Shown: positions 6,973 to 7,941 of the stretch, piece after piece
Numbering within the stretch: position 1 is the stretch's first letter
Layout of the letters: every line of letters starts with the position of its first letter
NCBI GenBank assembly: GCA_020859725.1
Contig: JAJBVR010000086.1
Location: 1-7,941 of the forward strand
Origin: Clostridiales bacterium
GTDB lineage: Bacteria > Bacillota > Clostridia > Oscillospirales > Acutalibacteraceae
Direction of reading: 5' to 3'
DNA: 7,941 nt
Made by a program: the position numbers and the translations under genes
Notes under the pieces: generated by a model
The model's database searches: none
What the model was told of the DNA's origin: nothing
The model's input: the letters and a program-made list of their open reading frames with translations, nothing else

Positions 6973-7941
6973 TTAATCTCTTTTTCTTCTTAAAAGCGCG
7001 TATTGAGAAACTTTATTATCACACGCAAAAGAATATATATCCGTGGCTTTATTAGCGGTATCGGTTTTTTCATTATCATTTTCGTTTACAAGCGCGCTTA
7101 CTTTTACTTTATAAGGCTTTTTAAACGGTTCAAGAACCTCCAGCTCGTCACCCTCAAAAAAGCGGTTTCGCTGAACAACATACAGTCTGCCGTTTTTATA
7201 TTCCTTAAAAGAAGCGCAAACGTCCCACTGCCTTACATAGCCGCCGTTATCAACAACCTGCCCTTTTTTTATAGGGCCGAAATTAAAACCTGTTGTATAT
7301 TCACGGTGGCTTATTTTTTCCATTTCGGCGGAAATCCATTCCGGAAGAACAAAATCATCCGACGGCGAAGCAAAATAAGCATCCAAAGCAGCACGGTAAG
7401 CATTTGTAACGGCGGCTGTGTAATACTCACTTTTCGCGCGGCCCTCAATTTTAAACGAATCAATACCGGCATTAACAAGCTGAGGAATATAATTTATCAT
7501 ACAAAGATCACGGGAATTAAAAATATAAGTTCCGTTTTCCTCCTGGTTAACGGGGAAATATTCACCCGGCCGTTTTTCCTCCACAAGATGATATTTCCAT
7601 CTGCACGGCTGGGCGCAATCGCCTCTGTTAGCGTCACGGCCCGTCATATAATCCGAAAGAATGCATCTGCCGCTGAAGCTCATACACATAGCGCCATGAA
7701 CAAAAACCTCAATTTCCAAATCAGGGCTGCATTTATCGCGGATAGTTTTGATTTCATCAAGCGAAAGCTCACGAGCGGTAACAATTCTGGAGGCGCCCAT
7801 TTCATAAAAAGCATTTGCCGCCTGATAATTAACAATACCCGCCTGGGTTGAAATATGAATATCAACATTCGGAGCATATTTTTTAGCAAGGGAAAGCACG
7901 CCCATATCGGCAACAATTAAAGCGTCCACCCCTATTTGCTC
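6973..7941 (-). CDS. U32 family protein (peptidase U32, TrhP/YrrO-like), N-terminus outside the window
   Basis: U32 proteins bind an iron-sulfur cluster. Characterised members hydroxylate RNA or ubiquinone precursors (RlhA, TrhP/YegQ, UbiU-UbiV) or are called collagenase-like peptidases. Here 322 residues are visible, and the frame is open through the window edge (EQIGVDALIVADMGVL), so about 80 N-terminal residues lie outside. The signature HGAMCMSFSGRC...RDANRGDCAQPCRWKY is present. Cysteines at visible residues 86, 93, 109 and 147 match the spacing of cluster ligands in UbiU-type proteins. NSRDLCMINYIPQL, IDSFKIEGRAKS and SHREYTTGFNFG are also family-like. The C-terminal domain (QRNRFFEGDELEVLEP) fits the Firmicute tRNA-hydroxylation (TrhP) branch best, which is inference. 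It ends in TAA, followed at once by a terminator-like hairpin. Confidence 0.9.
   Translation of the reverse strand, partial: EQIGVDALIVADMGVLSLAKKYAPNVDIHISTQAGIVNYQAANAFYEMGASRIVTARELSLDEIKTIRDKCSPDLEIEVFVHGAMCMSFSGRCILSDYMTGRDANRGDCAQPCRWKYHLVEEKRPGEYFPVNQEENGTYIFNSRDLCMINYIPQLVNAGIDSFKIEGRAKSEYYTAAVTNAYRAALDAYFASPSDDFVLPEWISAEMEKISHREYTTGFNFGPIKKGQVVDNGGYVRQWDVCASFKEYKNGRLYVVQRNRFFEGDELEVLEPFKKPYKVKVSALVNENDNEKTDTANKATDIYSFACDNKVSQYALLRRKRD

Noticed and set aside
7003..7851. 282-residue plus-strand open frame
   Set aside because: It lies wholly antisense to the U32 gene, whose family motifs are unmistakable. Its own product is low-complexity and has no recognisable domain.
1..7941. CRISPR arrays, insertion sequences, tRNA or rRNA genes
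   Set aside because: No regularly spaced repeats, transposase-like frames, terminal inverted repeats or tRNA-like cloverleaf sequence were seen on either strand.

Overview
The window looks like chromosome from a low- to mid-GC Clostridia-type Firmicute (Ruminococcaceae/Oscillospiraceae-like). The reasons are the Firmicute yicC-remA-gmk gene order, a WYL regulator, a U32 protein and a FIVAR-like surface protein. This is inferred from protein resemblance and gene order; no search was possible. Every supported gene is on the minus strand, so gene order runs from high to low coordinates.

Right part (7941-5448): the 3' part of a U32-family (iron-sulfur 'peptidase U32') gene ends in a terminator-like hairpin. 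Next is a 494-residue class B penicillin-binding protein, split by one extra base in a G5 run. Middle (5423-2111): a WYL-domain regulator loses its C-terminal part near 4770-4790 and runs out of frame into the interior of a large secreted or surface-type protein that has no start or signal peptide. That protein carries an in-frame TAG at 3717-3715 and an apparent one-base deletion near 3624. A strong ribosome binding site just after it starts a 40-residue acidic, glycine-rich peptide (2094-1972), followed by a clean intrinsic terminator (1950-1921).

Left part (1865-1): a near-consensus promoter (TTGACC, 17 bp, TATAAT) drives yicC-remA-gmk. yicC has an in-frame TAG and a 2-base (CA) insertion; remA and gmk are intact. 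The three genes link RNA turnover (YicC/YloC endoribonuclease family), matrix or envelope gene control (RemA) and GMP phosphorylation (Gmk).

The main signal is the density of lesions: three restorable indels, two in-frame stops (both TAG) and one chimeric junction between about 1436 and 5887, while the flanking U32, remA and gmk genes read cleanly. Indel-prone sequencing plus misassembly is the simplest explanation, but local gene decay or TAG readthrough is testable. The most interesting apparently genuine items are the 40-residue peptide, the alternative hairpins in the yicC leader, and the hairpin that overlaps the start of the penicillin-binding protein gene.
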